Assembly (NCBI RefSeq): GCF_028765165.1
Contig: NZ_JARADB010000001.1
Location: 1,798,001 to 1,862,000, forward strand
Origin: Paenibacillus sp. MAHUQ-63
GTDB lineage: Bacteria; Bacillota; Bacilli; Paenibacillales; NBRC-103111
Direction of reading: 5' to 3'
Length of the DNA: 64,000 nucleotides
The position numbers and the translations under genes are program-made. Positions 40,373 through 49,239 of this stretch are shown here, in pieces. How positions within the stretch are numbered: position 1 is the first letter of the stretch; each line of letters starts with the position of its first letter. Under the pieces are notes generated by a model. That model made no database searches and was not told where the DNA came from. It was given only the letters and a program-made list of their open reading frames with translations.

Positions 40373-41905
40373 TTATTTTTTATACTGTGCGTTGTACTCT
40401 TCGATAATTTTGTTGCCGCCGCGGTTCTTCCAATCCTCGATCGCTTTATCGAAGCCGGCTTTATCGATGCTGCCATAGATGTATTTGTTCGTTGCATCCT
40501 TGATCACATCTTGAAGCTGTACACCTTTTTCCAAGTTTGTTTTGGAATCGAGCGCCGCTGCCGGATCCTGTACCGCGTACTTCAGGTTGGCGATTTTCAA
40601 CTCATCCGCTTTGCCTTGCGCCGGGATGGAAGGAATGCCGAGCAATCTGCCTGTCGTATCTTCGTCACCGATCGCTGCATCCGTGAACGGTTTCACTTCG
40701 CGCGTCCATTTCTCTTCATCCAGCTTCTTCGCTTTGCCGTCAACAACACTGTAGTTCACATCTTTAATTCCCCAGTTGGCAATGTTCGCAACTTCAGGCG
40801 TCATCATTTTGTCGAAGAAGGCGAGAACTTTTCTCAGCTCAGCTTCGTTCTTGATGGCGGATTTCGGGAACAGCACCACGTTCGCGTAGCCCGGAAGCGC
40901 CCATGCGGCGAATTTGCCATCCGGTCCGGCAACCATGCTGTGTACGTCTACAACTGCTGTCGGCACGTTTTTGACCAAATCTTTGTTCAAGGACGAAACG
41001 TCAGTCATCGCTCCGATGTACATACCTGCCGTACCGTTGGTGAACAGCTTTTGCTGATCCGTTTTACTTGTGGCGGCGAAGTCTTTATTGATTAAACCTT
41101 CATCACGCATCTTTTTGATGTAATCCATCGATTTGACATACTCAGGGAACATGAACTCCGGCTGCAGCTTGCCGTCCTTGACGCCCCAGTTGTTCGGAGT
41201 GCCGAGCCAAGCCGCTATAGTTTTGAAAGAACCGTAGATCAGATCATTACGGTCGGTTAAGCCGATCGTGTCTTTCTTTCCGTTGCCGTCCGGGTCTTTC
41301 TCCGTGAATGCCTTCGCCATCGCATAGAGTTCTTCTGTGTTGGCCGGCGGCTTGAGGCCCAGTTTGTCCGCCCAGTCTTTGCGGTAGATAAGTCCTTGGC
41401 GGGCGATATCTACACCGCGGTACAAGGTGTACAGCTTGCCGTCGACCATCGTATTGGTATTCGTTGTCGATTTCAGCTTGCTGAGATTCGGGAAGTCTTT
41501 GAGCAGCGGCCCGATCTCCCAGAACTGACCGTCACGGATGGCGGATTTCATCTGAATGAATGTCGCCTGGTTTTTCAGGTACGTGACTTGCGGCAGCGCG
41601 CCTGTTGCGAATGTCGTATTCAGCTTCTCTTCATATGTGTCAGCCGGGAAGAACTGATAGGTCAGCTTCGTGTTCGTCATTTTCTCCAGTTCTTTAATGA
41701 TCGTATCCGGCGGCGTTTGTGCCGTATTCAGCGGCGCCATGATGGTGATCGCTGTCGGTGAGTTGTCCGTCGCCTTCGGTGCCGTTGTGCCTGACCCCGC
41801 GGTCGTAGCTGCTGGAGTTGCCTTGCCTCCGTCTGAACAAGCGGCCAGCGCAAAGCTGGATAGGAGCATTATGCTAAGCGGAATCGAGACTAGTTTTCTC
41901 TTCAT
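40373..41905 (-). CDS. Extracellular solute-binding lipoprotein (LplA/YtcQ-like)
   Basis: A 510-residue sugar-binding lipoprotein. The lipobox is LAAC with Cys22 (signal MKRKLVSIPLSIMLLSSFA...), then a low-complexity Thr/Ala linker, then the two-lobed binding fold. The loop DPDGNGKKDTIGLTDRND is an EF-hand-like calcium loop also found in alginate-binding proteins. GGAGG precedes the ATG. It heads the pectin uptake operon and is preceded by two GATTAT elements 19 bp apart, the probable site of the AraC regulator at 44199. Likely ligand: unsaturated oligouronides. Confidence 0.93.
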   Translation of the reverse strand: MKRKLVSIPLSIMLLSSFALAACSDGGKATPAATTAGSGTTAPKATDNSPTAITIMAPLNTAQTPPDTIIKELEKMTNTKLTYQFFPADTYEEKLNTTFATGALPQVTYLKNQATFIQMKSAIRDGQFWEIGPLLKDFPNLSKLKSTTNTNTMVDGKLYTLYRGVDIARQGLIYRKDWADKLGLKPPANTEELYAMAKAFTEKDPDGNGKKDTIGLTDRNDLIYGSFKTIAAWLGTPNNWGVKDGKLQPEFMFPEYVKSMDYIKKMRDEGLINKDFAATSKTDQQKLFTNGTAGMYIGAMTDVSSLNKDLVKNVPTAVVDVHSMVAGPDGKFAAWALPGYANVVLFPKSAIKNEAELRKVLAFFDKMMTPEVANIANWGIKDVNYSVVDGKAKKLDEEKWTREVKPFTDAAIGDEDTTGRLLGIPSIPAQGKADELKIANLKYAVQDPAAALDSKTNLEKGVQLQDVIKDATNKYIYGSIDKAGFDKAIEDWKNRGGNKIIEEYNAQYKK

Positions 41906-42022
41906 ATTTGTTAGACCTCCGTGAATTGATGGTGTGCTACAGGTTCTACAGTACAGGGTCCAAGGTAGGTGCCGAAATAATCATTTACTCATAAGGACCT
42001 AGTTCTACCAGGGATATGAGAT

Positions 42023-42052
42023 GATGATTATTGGCGAAGGAGATGATTATCG
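42023..42052. promoter_or_regulatory. Direct-repeat operator upstream of the first binding-protein gene
   Basis: GATGATTATTG (42023-42033) and GATGATTATCG (42042-42052) are spaced 19 bp start to start, 118-147 bases upstream of the gene. A further AATGATTATT occurs in inverse orientation at 41975-41984. The same pair with the same spacing precedes the second binding-protein gene. Confidence 0.72.
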
Positions 42053-42239
42053 CGGTGGCGCAAAGGCGCTGCATCGGGTGTTTACGAGCGGTTGAAGGTT
42101 ATTGAATGGCGGTTACAGGCGGGAAGATGCAGGATGGGGCACGTGGATAGGCGGTATAGTAGAGTTGTTTCTAGGGGGGCAAGTTCGGTGAGGGGAGATA
42201 TATGGTGCTGGTTCGCGACAGTTCAGGGGATGGCATGGT

Positions 42240-42475
42240 AGATGGTACTTGTTTGTTTGCAAAAGTTCGGCGGAAAAGGAAATACAGGCCCTTAATTGGC
42301 CGAAAGGCTGCCATTCAGCCGATGAGGCGGAAATAGGGAGCGTTATTTTGCTTTTTTTGGTGGAAATTCCTCCGTCATCGAACAAATAAGGTACTATATT
42401 TCCGCTTCAACCCCCAAAGCTGCAGATTCTGCCTAAATAACGCTCTATAGTTCCGTTTGCGTGTGAAAACTTGGC
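42240..42475. repeat. Intergenic repeat with GCGGAAATA / TATTTCCGC elements
   Basis: No gene is seen in 42056-42528. This part is built from alternating GGAAATACAG, GCGGAAATAGGG and TATATTTCCGCTTCAACC elements with AACGC words. A related sequence with the same order of elements lies at 55540-55735, so it belongs to a dispersed non-coding repeat family of this genome. Confidence 0.6.
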
Positions 42476-42487
42476 GTATTGTTATAT

Positions 42488-42521
42488 AAAAAAACCGCAG
42501 CGTTCCAGCGCATGCGGTTTC
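42488..42521 (-). terminator. Intrinsic terminator of the orphan binding-protein gene
   Basis: On the minus strand AAACCGCATGCGC pairs with GCGCTGCGGTTT-like sequence (outer AACCGCA/TGCGGTT), then TTTTTTTATA. Confidence 0.85.
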
Positions 42522-42528
42522 CTAGCTT

Positions 42529-44043
42529 TCATTTTGTCGAATAAGCTTCGTTATATTCATTCACAATCTGGCTGCCGCCGTTTCGCTTCCAGCGCTCGAT
42601 CTCCTGCTTGAAGCCTGCTTTGTCCAGTTTGCCCAGCATATAATTGTACGTAGCGTCGGAAATGATTTTGTACAGCTCCACGCCGCGTTCGTCATACGTC
42701 TTCGATTCCAATCCCAGCGTCGGATCTTTAACGACATATTTCTCATTATCCAAGCTGAGCTTATCCGCCAGCTGGGACAGAGATTCGCTCTCCGCCACCT
42801 GCTTCACCTGCGGATTGTTCAGATCCGCAATCATCAGCGCATAGAGCGCATTCACTTCATTCACGCGAATCTTCGACGTCTCCTCCAACAGTTGGACTTT
42901 GTCCCCAATGGTCTTATAGTGACGCCCCTCCAGCCCATACTTCATGAGATTGGCGACGTCCTTATCCATCGTCCGGTCAAAAAACTGCAGGACCTGCTTC
43001 AGCTCCGCCTCCGTGCGAATGGCCTTCTTGGAAAACAGGTATAAGGCGCTGTAGTTCGGAATCGACCAGATCCGGAATCCTTGCGGTCCCTCGATATGAT
43101 TCACAAGCGTAAATTTCGCCGCAGGATTGATGAGCTGGACCTCGTCCGACAGCCGCTGCACATCCTGCATGCTGCCGATATAAACGCCCGCGATGCCGCG
43201 GATCAGCTTATCGCGCTGCACTTCCTTGCTCGTCACGGCGAAGTCCGAGTTGATGAGCTTCTCGTCGTACAGCTTTTTCATATAATCCATGGTGTCGATA
43301 TAGGCCTGCGTCTCGAACTCCGGCATCAGCTTCCCGCCCTCCGCCATCCCCCAATTATTCGGCGTGCCGAAGTAGGAGCTCAGCGTTTTGAAAGCGCCGA
43401 ACACCAGATCGTTCCGGTCGGTCAGCCCGATCGTGTCGTCCTTGCCGTTGCGGTCCGGGTCGCCGTATGTGAAAGCTTTGAGTACCTCATACAGCTCTTT
43501 CACATTCGTAGGCTTGGCCAGCTTCAAATTGTTCAGCCAGTCTTCGCGAATAATGATGCCTTGGCGGGACGAAGGCCGTTCCGTATATAAACCGTAGATT
43601 TTGCCGTCGACAGCAGCTTGTCCCAAAATTTCCTTGTTCAGCCGCTTCAGGTTCGGGTATGCTGCCAAATAGGGGCCGATATCCCAAAATGCGCCGGAAC
43701 GAATCGAGTTTTTCATCAGCATGTAGTCCGTATATTTCACATACGTCGCTTTTTTGAGCGAGTTCGTGGTGAGTGCCGTGTTCATTTTATCGGTATAGAT
43801 GCCGTCAGGCACCCAGTTCAATTCAAGCTTCGTATTCGTGCGCTTCTCGATCTCCTGAACGAGCTCCGGAATCGGCGGATGCGGAAAATGCAGCGGCGCC
43901 ATGATCGAAATGACCGGGCGGTCACCGCTGTCCGAAGCAGCCTCCCGGGTGCTTCCGTTGGTACAGCCGGCGGCCAATACGGCTATTAACATAAGGATGA
44001 TAAGGACGGTGCAACCTTGCCGAAGCTTCGAGCGACTAACCAT
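42529..44043 (-). CDS. Orphan extracellular solute-binding lipoprotein, paralogue of the first
   Basis: A 504-residue lipoprotein: signal sequence, lipobox LAAGC with Cys27, then a fold clearly paralogous to the 40373-41905 protein (shared ISIMAPL, NTKLE, DGKIYGLY, TIGLTDRNDLVFGAFKT, GTPNNWGM). It also has the calcium-type loop DPDRNGKDDTIGL. It has no permease genes of its own and ends at a terminator. It may present a different uronide to the same permeases. It is divergent from the AraC regulator gene and carries the same 19-bp-spaced operator. AAGGGG precedes the ATG. Confidence 0.92.
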   Translation of the reverse strand: MVSRSKLRQGCTVLIILMLIAVLAAGCTNGSTREAASDSGDRPVISIMAPLHFPHPPIPELVQEIEKRTNTKLELNWVPDGIYTDKMNTALTTNSLKKATYVKYTDYMLMKNSIRSGAFWDIGPYLAAYPNLKRLNKEILGQAAVDGKIYGLYTERPSSRQGIIIREDWLNNLKLAKPTNVKELYEVLKAFTYGDPDRNGKDDTIGLTDRNDLVFGAFKTLSSYFGTPNNWGMAEGGKLMPEFETQAYIDTMDYMKKLYDEKLINSDFAVTSKEVQRDKLIRGIAGVYIGSMQDVQRLSDEVQLINPAAKFTLVNHIEGPQGFRIWSIPNYSALYLFSKKAIRTEAELKQVLQFFDRTMDKDVANLMKYGLEGRHYKTIGDKVQLLEETSKIRVNEVNALYALMIADLNNPQVKQVAESESLSQLADKLSLDNEKYVVKDPTLGLESKTYDERGVELYKIISDATYNYMLGKLDKAGFKQEIERWKRNGGSQIVNEYNEAYSTK

Positions 44044-44094
44044 TCACATGACCCCTTTCCCTTGCTGCAGCAGCGTTTCATGGCCATAATCAGA

Positions 44095-44127
44095 GATAAT
44101 GATTATCCTGCCAATAGATGATTATTG
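44095..44127. promoter_or_regulatory. Direct-repeat operator between the orphan binding-protein and AraC genes
   Basis: AATGATTATC (44098-44107) and GATGATTATTG (44117-44127) place their GATTAT cores 19 bp apart, as at 42023-42052. The first element is inside a 13-base palindrome GATAATGATTATC (44095-44107). Orientation relative to the binding-protein gene is the same in both places. Confidence 0.75.
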
Positions 44128-44198
44128 CCCAAAACGCCAGACTTGACTACAATACATAGATACAGAAATGTTCATCCTAAGATAAGGTGTTGGATGCG

Positions 44199-46523
44199 AT
44201 GCCCAATTTAAGTTTCTTAAGCAAAATGACCATCTTCGGGTTCTTGCTCAGCACGCTCCCGGTTATTTTTATCGGCGCTTTCGCCTTCATGACCTCGTCA
44301 AACGAGATTCAGAAGAATGTCAGCGATGGCAAAATGCAGCTGATTACCCAAATCAACTCCAATGTAGAGCAGAAATTAACAACTGTCAACCATACGCTAA
44401 ATCAGGTCATAAATTCCACCGTTCTCAAAAAGGCGATGGATATGCCTTTAACTGTAAACGATTTCATGATGTATGACGATTTGCGCAGCGAGATTCGGTA
44501 TATGCAGTCCTTTGACACGAAGCTCGAGGATGTCATCCTGATCAATGCCCGCGAGAACTGGATGATCAAAAATTCGGGGTTGTACCGTTTCGACGGCTAC
44601 CCCTTCTACGACAAGCTGCTGGAATTGACGAATACGCAGGAGAACAGCACGTGGGTGCTGAATCCGTCGAAGTGGTTTTTCACCGAGGAAAATGCGCGGA
44701 GTGTGACTTGCGATTACAGCATTTCGCTGGTTAAGAAGCTGCCGACGACAGGCCTGGAGAAATACGGTCTGGCGATGGCGAATATTCCGGCCTGCTCCTT
44801 GCAGGACTTGATCCACAACGATACCGAGCATCTGGACGATATCCTCATTCTGGACGAGCAGAACCGGATTCTCGTGCATCCGGACGCCAGCCTGATCGGC
44901 AAATCCATCACCGAGGCGGGACTGAAGGATGTGAGCCAGCTCGCGGCTCCTACGGGGCGATTCACTGCGGATATCAACCAAAAGCGCTATTCCGTCAGCT
45001 TCTTGCACTCCAATCTGAACAATTGGACTTATCTGTCCTTGACTTCGATCGACAGTCTGACCAAGGAATCCCGCAAAATCGGAATCTACACGATCTACGT
45101 GTGTATTCTGATGCTGCTCCTGTCCATGCTGCTGGCGTGGCTCGGGTCGCGCAAAATGTACTCGCCGATCCAGCTCCTGCTCAATCAGATCGGAGGCCTT
45201 GTCACCGTGAATCAGAAGCGGAAGGCCAACGAGTTCCAGATGATCAGCGAGCATGTCCATACGTTGTTTCAATCCAAGTCCCAGCTGGAACGCGAGGTTC
45301 ATCAGCATATCGGGCAAGTGCGGACCTTCTTCCTGATCAAAGCGTTCCAAGGGCATATCAAACCGAGCGAGCTGCTGGAGAAATTGGCCCAATTCGGCTA
45401 TACGAAGCACATTGAAGAGTGGAAAACGATGTCCGTTATTACGCTGCAGATCGACTCGATCGACAATACGCGATACGAGAAGAGAGACATGGAGCTGCTG
45501 CTGTTCGCCGCGCACAACATGATCGAGGAGCTTATCCCTTCCGACCAGCGTCTCGCTCCGGTCATTATCGATCAGACCGTCGTTACGCTCATCGGCAGTC
45601 CGGACAGCGAAGCCGAAGCTTTCCGCAACAAAGTGTATGCGCTGACCGAGCAAATGCAGCAGCATATCTTCAGTTACCTGAACCTGCATGTGAGCATCGG
45701 GATGAGTCTGCCGATTCATACTTTCACGCAAATGTCGATTGCCTACAAGGAAGGGCTGGAGGCGCTGAAGCACCGCATCAAACTTGGCGAGGGCATCATC
45801 ATCCAGTACGAGAACATCAACTCCGGCAAGCATTTCTTGAATCTGAACTATCCGAAGCCGCTTGAGAACGAATTGACCGACGCGATCAAACTCGCCGAGA
45901 AGGATAAGTCCAAGGAGCTGCTGCGCCAACTCCTGCAAGCCGTCTTCGCCGCTCCGCTCTCGCCGCAGGAATATCAAATTCCGCTGGCGCGGCTGCTCAA
46001 CAACCTGCTCATGGTGATGCAGGAATCCGGCATTTCGCTGAATCAGATTCATCCGAACAAGGGCTCGCTGTTCGAGGAGCTGCTGGGCCTGCATATGACG
46101 GCGGAGATTGAGGACTGGTTCTGGACGGAGGTCGTCCACCCGTTGATCCGCATTTACCGCGACAGGCAGGATGCCCAGTATCACAACATCTCCGAGAAGA
46201 TTATCGATCTCGTGCACAAATATTACGACACCGACCTGACGCTGGAGGACTGCGCCTCCAGACTGCACTATAACGCGAACTATTTGAGCAGCATTTTCCG
46301 CAAGGAGACGAATTGCTCCTTCAGCGATTACTTATCGACGTACCGGTTCAACATGGCCAAGAAGTGGCTCTCGGAAACGGATATGCCGATCAAGGACATC
46401 TCTTCGAAGCTGCGCTATAACAACTCGCAGAACTTCATCCGTTCCTTCCGCAAGCAGGAGGGCCTTACGCCCGGGCAGTACCGCGATAAGCAAAAGGAAG
46501 GCGGCGCCGCACAAAGCCTGTAG
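44199..46523 (+). CDS. Membrane-bound AraC family regulator with extracellular sensor domain (YtdP-like)
   Basis: A 774-residue regulator. An N-terminal membrane segment (about 8-30) and a second one (about 300-322, IYTIYVCILMLLLSMLLAWLG) bracket an extracellular Cache-type domain. A HAMP-less linker and a degenerate GGDEF-like middle region lead to two C-terminal helix-turn-helix motifs (about 675-770; LTLEDCASRLHYNANYLSSIFRKET and IKDISSKLRYNNSQNFIRSFRKQ). ATG 44199 is preferred because AAGGTG lies 9 bases upstream; GTG 44187 and TTG 44190 are in frame. It likely senses pectin sugars outside the cell and activates both binding-protein promoters. Confidence 0.92.
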   Translation: MPNLSFLSKMTIFGFLLSTLPVIFIGAFAFMTSSNEIQKNVSDGKMQLITQINSNVEQKLTTVNHTLNQVINSTVLKKAMDMPLTVNDFMMYDDLRSEIRYMQSFDTKLEDVILINARENWMIKNSGLYRFDGYPFYDKLLELTNTQENSTWVLNPSKWFFTEENARSVTCDYSISLVKKLPTTGLEKYGLAMANIPACSLQDLIHNDTEHLDDILILDEQNRILVHPDASLIGKSITEAGLKDVSQLAAPTGRFTADINQKRYSVSFLHSNLNNWTYLSLTSIDSLTKESRKIGIYTIYVCILMLLLSMLLAWLGSRKMYSPIQLLLNQIGGLVTVNQKRKANEFQMISEHVHTLFQSKSQLEREVHQHIGQVRTFFLIKAFQGHIKPSELLEKLAQFGYTKHIEEWKTMSVITLQIDSIDNTRYEKRDMELLLFAAHNMIEELIPSDQRLAPVIIDQTVVTLIGSPDSEAEAFRNKVYALTEQMQQHIFSYLNLHVSIGMSLPIHTFTQMSIAYKEGLEALKHRIKLGEGIIIQYENINSGKHFLNLNYPKPLENELTDAIKLAEKDKSKELLRQLLQAVFAAPLSPQEYQIPLARLLNNLLMVMQESGISLNQIHPNKGSLFEELLGLHMTAEIEDWFWTEVVHPLIRIYRDRQDAQYHNISEKIIDLVHKYYDTDLTLEDCASRLHYNANYLSSIFRKETNCSFSDYLSTYRFNMAKKWLSETDMPIKDISSKLRYNNSQNFIRSFRKQEGLTPGQYRDKQKEGGAAQSL

Positions 46524-46542
46524 ACGCCCGCCAAAACGCCAA

Positions 46543-46589
46543 AAGCCTCCGGAGCCACCACGATCGTTCGTTGGTGGTTTCGGAGGCTT
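46543..46589. terminator. Bidirectional terminator between convergent genes
   Basis: AAGCCTCCGGAGCCACCA pairs with TGGTGGTTTCGGAGGCTT. T-runs are short on both sides (TTTT on the minus strand). Confidence 0.75.
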
Positions 46590-46607
46590 CTGCCTCTTTC
46601 CCTGCCG

Positions 46608-46892
46608 CTATTCGCCCGGCTCTACGGCCGCTTTCAGGGCAGCGCGGTTGTTCCATAGGAACGACACCACGCTATTGCGCTCGTCAAAAAAGGCCTCGTC
46701 TTCGTCCAAATAGTCTTGCCCCCGCCCATGCACACTGAACCGGTCATCGGCGTAGTTCATGAGCGTCCATTGACCTCCGCGTTTTTTATCGGCAAACACA
46801 AGGTATAATTTCTGGCCCGAAGGATCCCACTTAGCATACGACGAAAAGTTGTCCAAAATCAGGCCAATGTCATCCTTCTTCTTAATTTGCAT
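46608..46892 (-). CDS. Hypothetical protein, 94 residues
   Basis: Unrecognised small soluble protein (MQIKKKDDIGLILDNFSSYAKWD). It is rich in aromatic and acidic residues, with no signal peptide or cysteines. AAAGGAGA lies 9 bases before the ATG and a bidirectional terminator follows, supporting a real gene. It stands alone between the pectin regulator and a 290-base intergenic gap. Confidence 0.68.
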   Translation of the reverse strand: MQIKKKDDIGLILDNFSSYAKWDPSGQKLYLVFADKKRGGQWTLMNYADDRFSVHGRGQDYLDEDEAFFDERNSVVSFLWNNRAALKAAVEPGE

Positions 46893-47048
46893 GATCCAGT
46901 CTCCTTTTCATTAAAAATAGGCATATTTAAGAGGACAGGACCATAGTATACGAGAATGCCTGAAAATGTTGTCGGACCGTGTGGATGGAATATAGGAACC
47001 TTTGTCGAATGGGCAGGGAACGGGCGGTGGTGTCCGTTACATGCTTAA

Positions 47049-47079
47049 AGAAGCCCCTATTCGCCGAATAGGGGCTTCT
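47049..47079. terminator. Hairpin in the 46893-47180 intergenic region
   Basis: AAGCCCCTATTCG pairs with CGAATAGGGGCTT; TCTTT follows on the minus strand. GTCCGTTA words lie on both sides (47031 and 47081), as in the 12.2 kb repeat region. It could terminate the leftward isomerase operon or be part of a repeat. Confidence 0.5.
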
Positions 47080-47180
47080 CTGTCCGTTAGCAAGCTTCGG
47101 CACCTGTCCTCCGCTCACTGCTATGCATGAACCGCGAATTCCCCAGCTGACTTAGCCGGCCGCTGGCATCGTTCATCCGT

Positions 47181-48017
47181 CTACAGGCCCGCCGCCGCGT
47201 AAACTTTATCGAAGCCGGCCTTGGAACGCTGCGCCAAGCTCTCGGGAGCGTCCGTCGGCGGAGTCGCCGTCAATATCTCCTGCGAAACGGCGCCCTTATA
47301 CCCGATGCGCGCCAAGCCCTGCAGGAAACCCGCCAGGTCAATCACACCCTCGCCCGGATACACGCGTCCATTGTCCAGCACATCCTCCACCGGCACATCC
47401 GGCGCGTCGTTGATGTGGACATGGACGATCTGTTCAGGGCGAAGCTTCTCAATGTCGGCCACGGTGAGCCCGTTCGTGTACCAATGGTACGCGTCGAATA
47501 GGAGGCCGACATTGCTCTCGCCGATCGCATCGATCCAGTCCAACGTCTCCTCGACCGTCCAGATGAACGGGTGCTTCCAGCGTGTGCGCAGATGATGCGG
47601 TCCCACGAATTCCAGACCGAGGCGGATGCCGTAAGCGCCGAGAATTTGCGCGCAAGTGCGCAGCCGCCGCGTCGCCAGCGCCATGAAGTGCGCGGCATTC
47701 AAATCGGTGGACGGCAGAATGTATGTGCAGCAGCTCGTGCAGCCGAGTGCCGCAGCCGCAGCCGCGGCTTGCGTCAACTTCGGCAGGCCGGCGCGGAACG
47801 TCTCCTCGCTGCCGCGCCATTCCACCGGCAAGCCGATCGAGCCGATGACGAGACCGTGCTTGCTCAGCAGCTCGCGCGCTCCGTCAACGCCATGGCTCTC
47901 GACCAGCGCCAACGCGTCGAGATCGACGGCCGCGAAGCCGTATCGAGCCGCCAGCTCCAAGAATTGCTCCGTACTTTCCAGCTTACCGAGTCCTGCTCCC
48001 GTTAACCCTCTTAGCAT
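47181..48017 (-). CDS. Sugar phosphate isomerase/epimerase-like TIM barrel protein
   Basis: A 278-residue xylose-isomerase-like TIM barrel (AP endonuclease 2 superfamily). Likely metal ligands are Glu in LGLEFVGP, Asp in LLFDAYHWY, His in VHVHIND and Glu in SQEIL. Family members act as inosose dehydratases, hydroxypyruvate isomerases or epimerases of ketosugars. It lies 22 bases after a Gfo/Idh dehydrogenase gene on the same strand, a common pairing for inositol-like or rare-sugar oxidation and isomerisation. The exact substrate is unknown. Confidence 0.9.
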   Translation of the reverse strand: MLRGLTGAGLGKLESTEQFLELAARYGFAAVDLDALALVESHGVDGARELLSKHGLVIGSIGLPVEWRGSEETFRAGLPKLTQAAAAAAALGCTSCCTYILPSTDLNAAHFMALATRRLRTCAQILGAYGIRLGLEFVGPHHLRTRWKHPFIWTVEETLDWIDAIGESNVGLLFDAYHWYTNGLTVADIEKLRPEQIVHVHINDAPDVPVEDVLDNGRVYPGEGVIDLAGFLQGLARIGYKGAVSQEILTATPPTDAPESLAQRSKAGFDKVYAAAGL

Positions 48018-48039
48018 CGTAATTCCTCCCCAATATGAA

Positions 48040-49116
48040 TTAAATGTCCCAGTTCAGCTTCACTTCGTTTCCTGTGCGGGAAGATTCATAGATCGCATCC
48101 AGAATCAGGTTGTTCGTGTACCCCGATAGAGCGGAAGTGATCGGCTGTTTGCCTTCGCGGATGCAAGTCAAGAAGTGGCGGCTAAGACGCTGACGTTCGC
48201 CTTCATCATTCTCCGGCTTCTTCAAATCCGTCTCAATCGCCCGGTTGAACTTCTCCGTCAGCAGCTTGCCGGTCGCGCCCTTATAGCTCGCTCCGCCTTC
48301 CGAGCCCATCAGATGAATGAACGGCGTATTGTCCGTATCCATGTGAACCGCCCAGCTGACTTCCAGCGTCAGCGTGCTGCCGTCTTCCATGCGGATGAGC
48401 GCCGTAGCCAGATCCTCGACATCATACGTGCCGTTCCAGTTCGGTGTCCCCCAAGTGCCGATCCCTTTCCTCCGCGGGCCGAATTCGGCATACGTGGCGC
48501 CGAATACCGACACAGGCTTCGGATTGCCCATCAAATACAAGGCAAGATCGAGCATGTGAACCCCAATATCAATCAACGGGCCCCCGCCCGATTCGTTCAT
48601 CTTCGTAAACCAAGTCCCCCAGCCCGGGATGCCTTTGCGGCGGAACCAGCCGGTTTTGGCCGTATAAATTTTGCCCAGCTCGCCGGCATCGACCTGCTCT
48701 TTGATCAGCTGCGGCACGGCTTCCCAGCGCATCTGGTGACCGATCATGACGACTCTGTCCGATGCTTCACTGGCTTTCAAGATTTGCTTGGCCGCCGTAG
48801 CATGAATGCCCATTGGCTTCTCGATCAGTACATGCTTGCCGGCCTCAATGGCTTGTACAGCCAAGGATGCATGATGCTGGTTAGGAACGCCGATAATGAC
48901 AGCGTCTACATTCGCACTTCGAATCAGCTCTTCCGGAGTGGCCGCAACGGTTGCAATGCCGTACTCCTTAGCCTTCGCTTCCGCCAGAGGCAGGTATGCG
49001 TCCGTAATTGTCGTAATCTCGCAAGAATCCGCCAGTTTCGAGAACTCCCTAATATGCACGCCGCCAATATTACCGGCACCAATAATGCCGATTCTGATTT
49101 TGTTATCGCTACCCAC
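48040..49116 (-). CDS. Gfo/Idh/MocA family sugar or inositol dehydrogenase
   Basis: A 358-residue NAD(P)-dependent dehydrogenase: Rossmann motif IGIIGAGNIGGVHI, the catalytic lysine motif HVLIEKPMGI, and GGGPLIDIGVHMLDLALYLMG with the conserved Asp and His of the active site. GTG 49116 has GGAGG 8 bases upstream and is the start. It is co-transcribed with the downstream TIM-barrel gene and divergent from an AraC gene, which probably regulates it. Confidence 0.92.
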   Translation of the reverse strand: MGSDNKIRIGIIGAGNIGGVHIREFSKLADSCEITTITDAYLPLAEAKAKEYGIATVAATPEELIRSANVDAVIIGVPNQHHASLAVQAIEAGKHVLIEKPMGIHATAAKQILKASEASDRVVMIGHQMRWEAVPQLIKEQVDAGELGKIYTAKTGWFRRKGIPGWGTWFTKMNESGGGPLIDIGVHMLDLALYLMGNPKPVSVFGATYAEFGPRRKGIGTWGTPNWNGTYDVEDLATALIRMEDGSTLTLEVSWAVHMDTDNTPFIHLMGSEGGASYKGATGKLLTEKFNRAIETDLKKPENDEGERQRLSRHFLTCIREGKQPITSALSGYTNNLILDAIYESSRTGNEVKLNWDI

Positions 49117-49239
49117 TGCCCGTTCCTCCTCATATGATCATCATGTTCGATCTCCTTTTATGTTAAAATAAAGCCAGCAAAGAAACGTACCTTATATTTC
49201 GGAAAACGTCCCATTTCTTCGAAGGAGCTTAGCCTGGTT

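Noticed and set aside
42240..42475. Insertion sequence remnant
   Set aside because: No transposase fragment, terminal inverted repeats or target duplication could be found in this or the related 55.6 kb copy.
44448..46268. 606-codon open frame on the minus strand across the AraC sensor gene
   Set aside because: Antisense shadow of a well-supported gene; the translation is Arg/His/Gln-rich with no recognisable domain or ribosome site.
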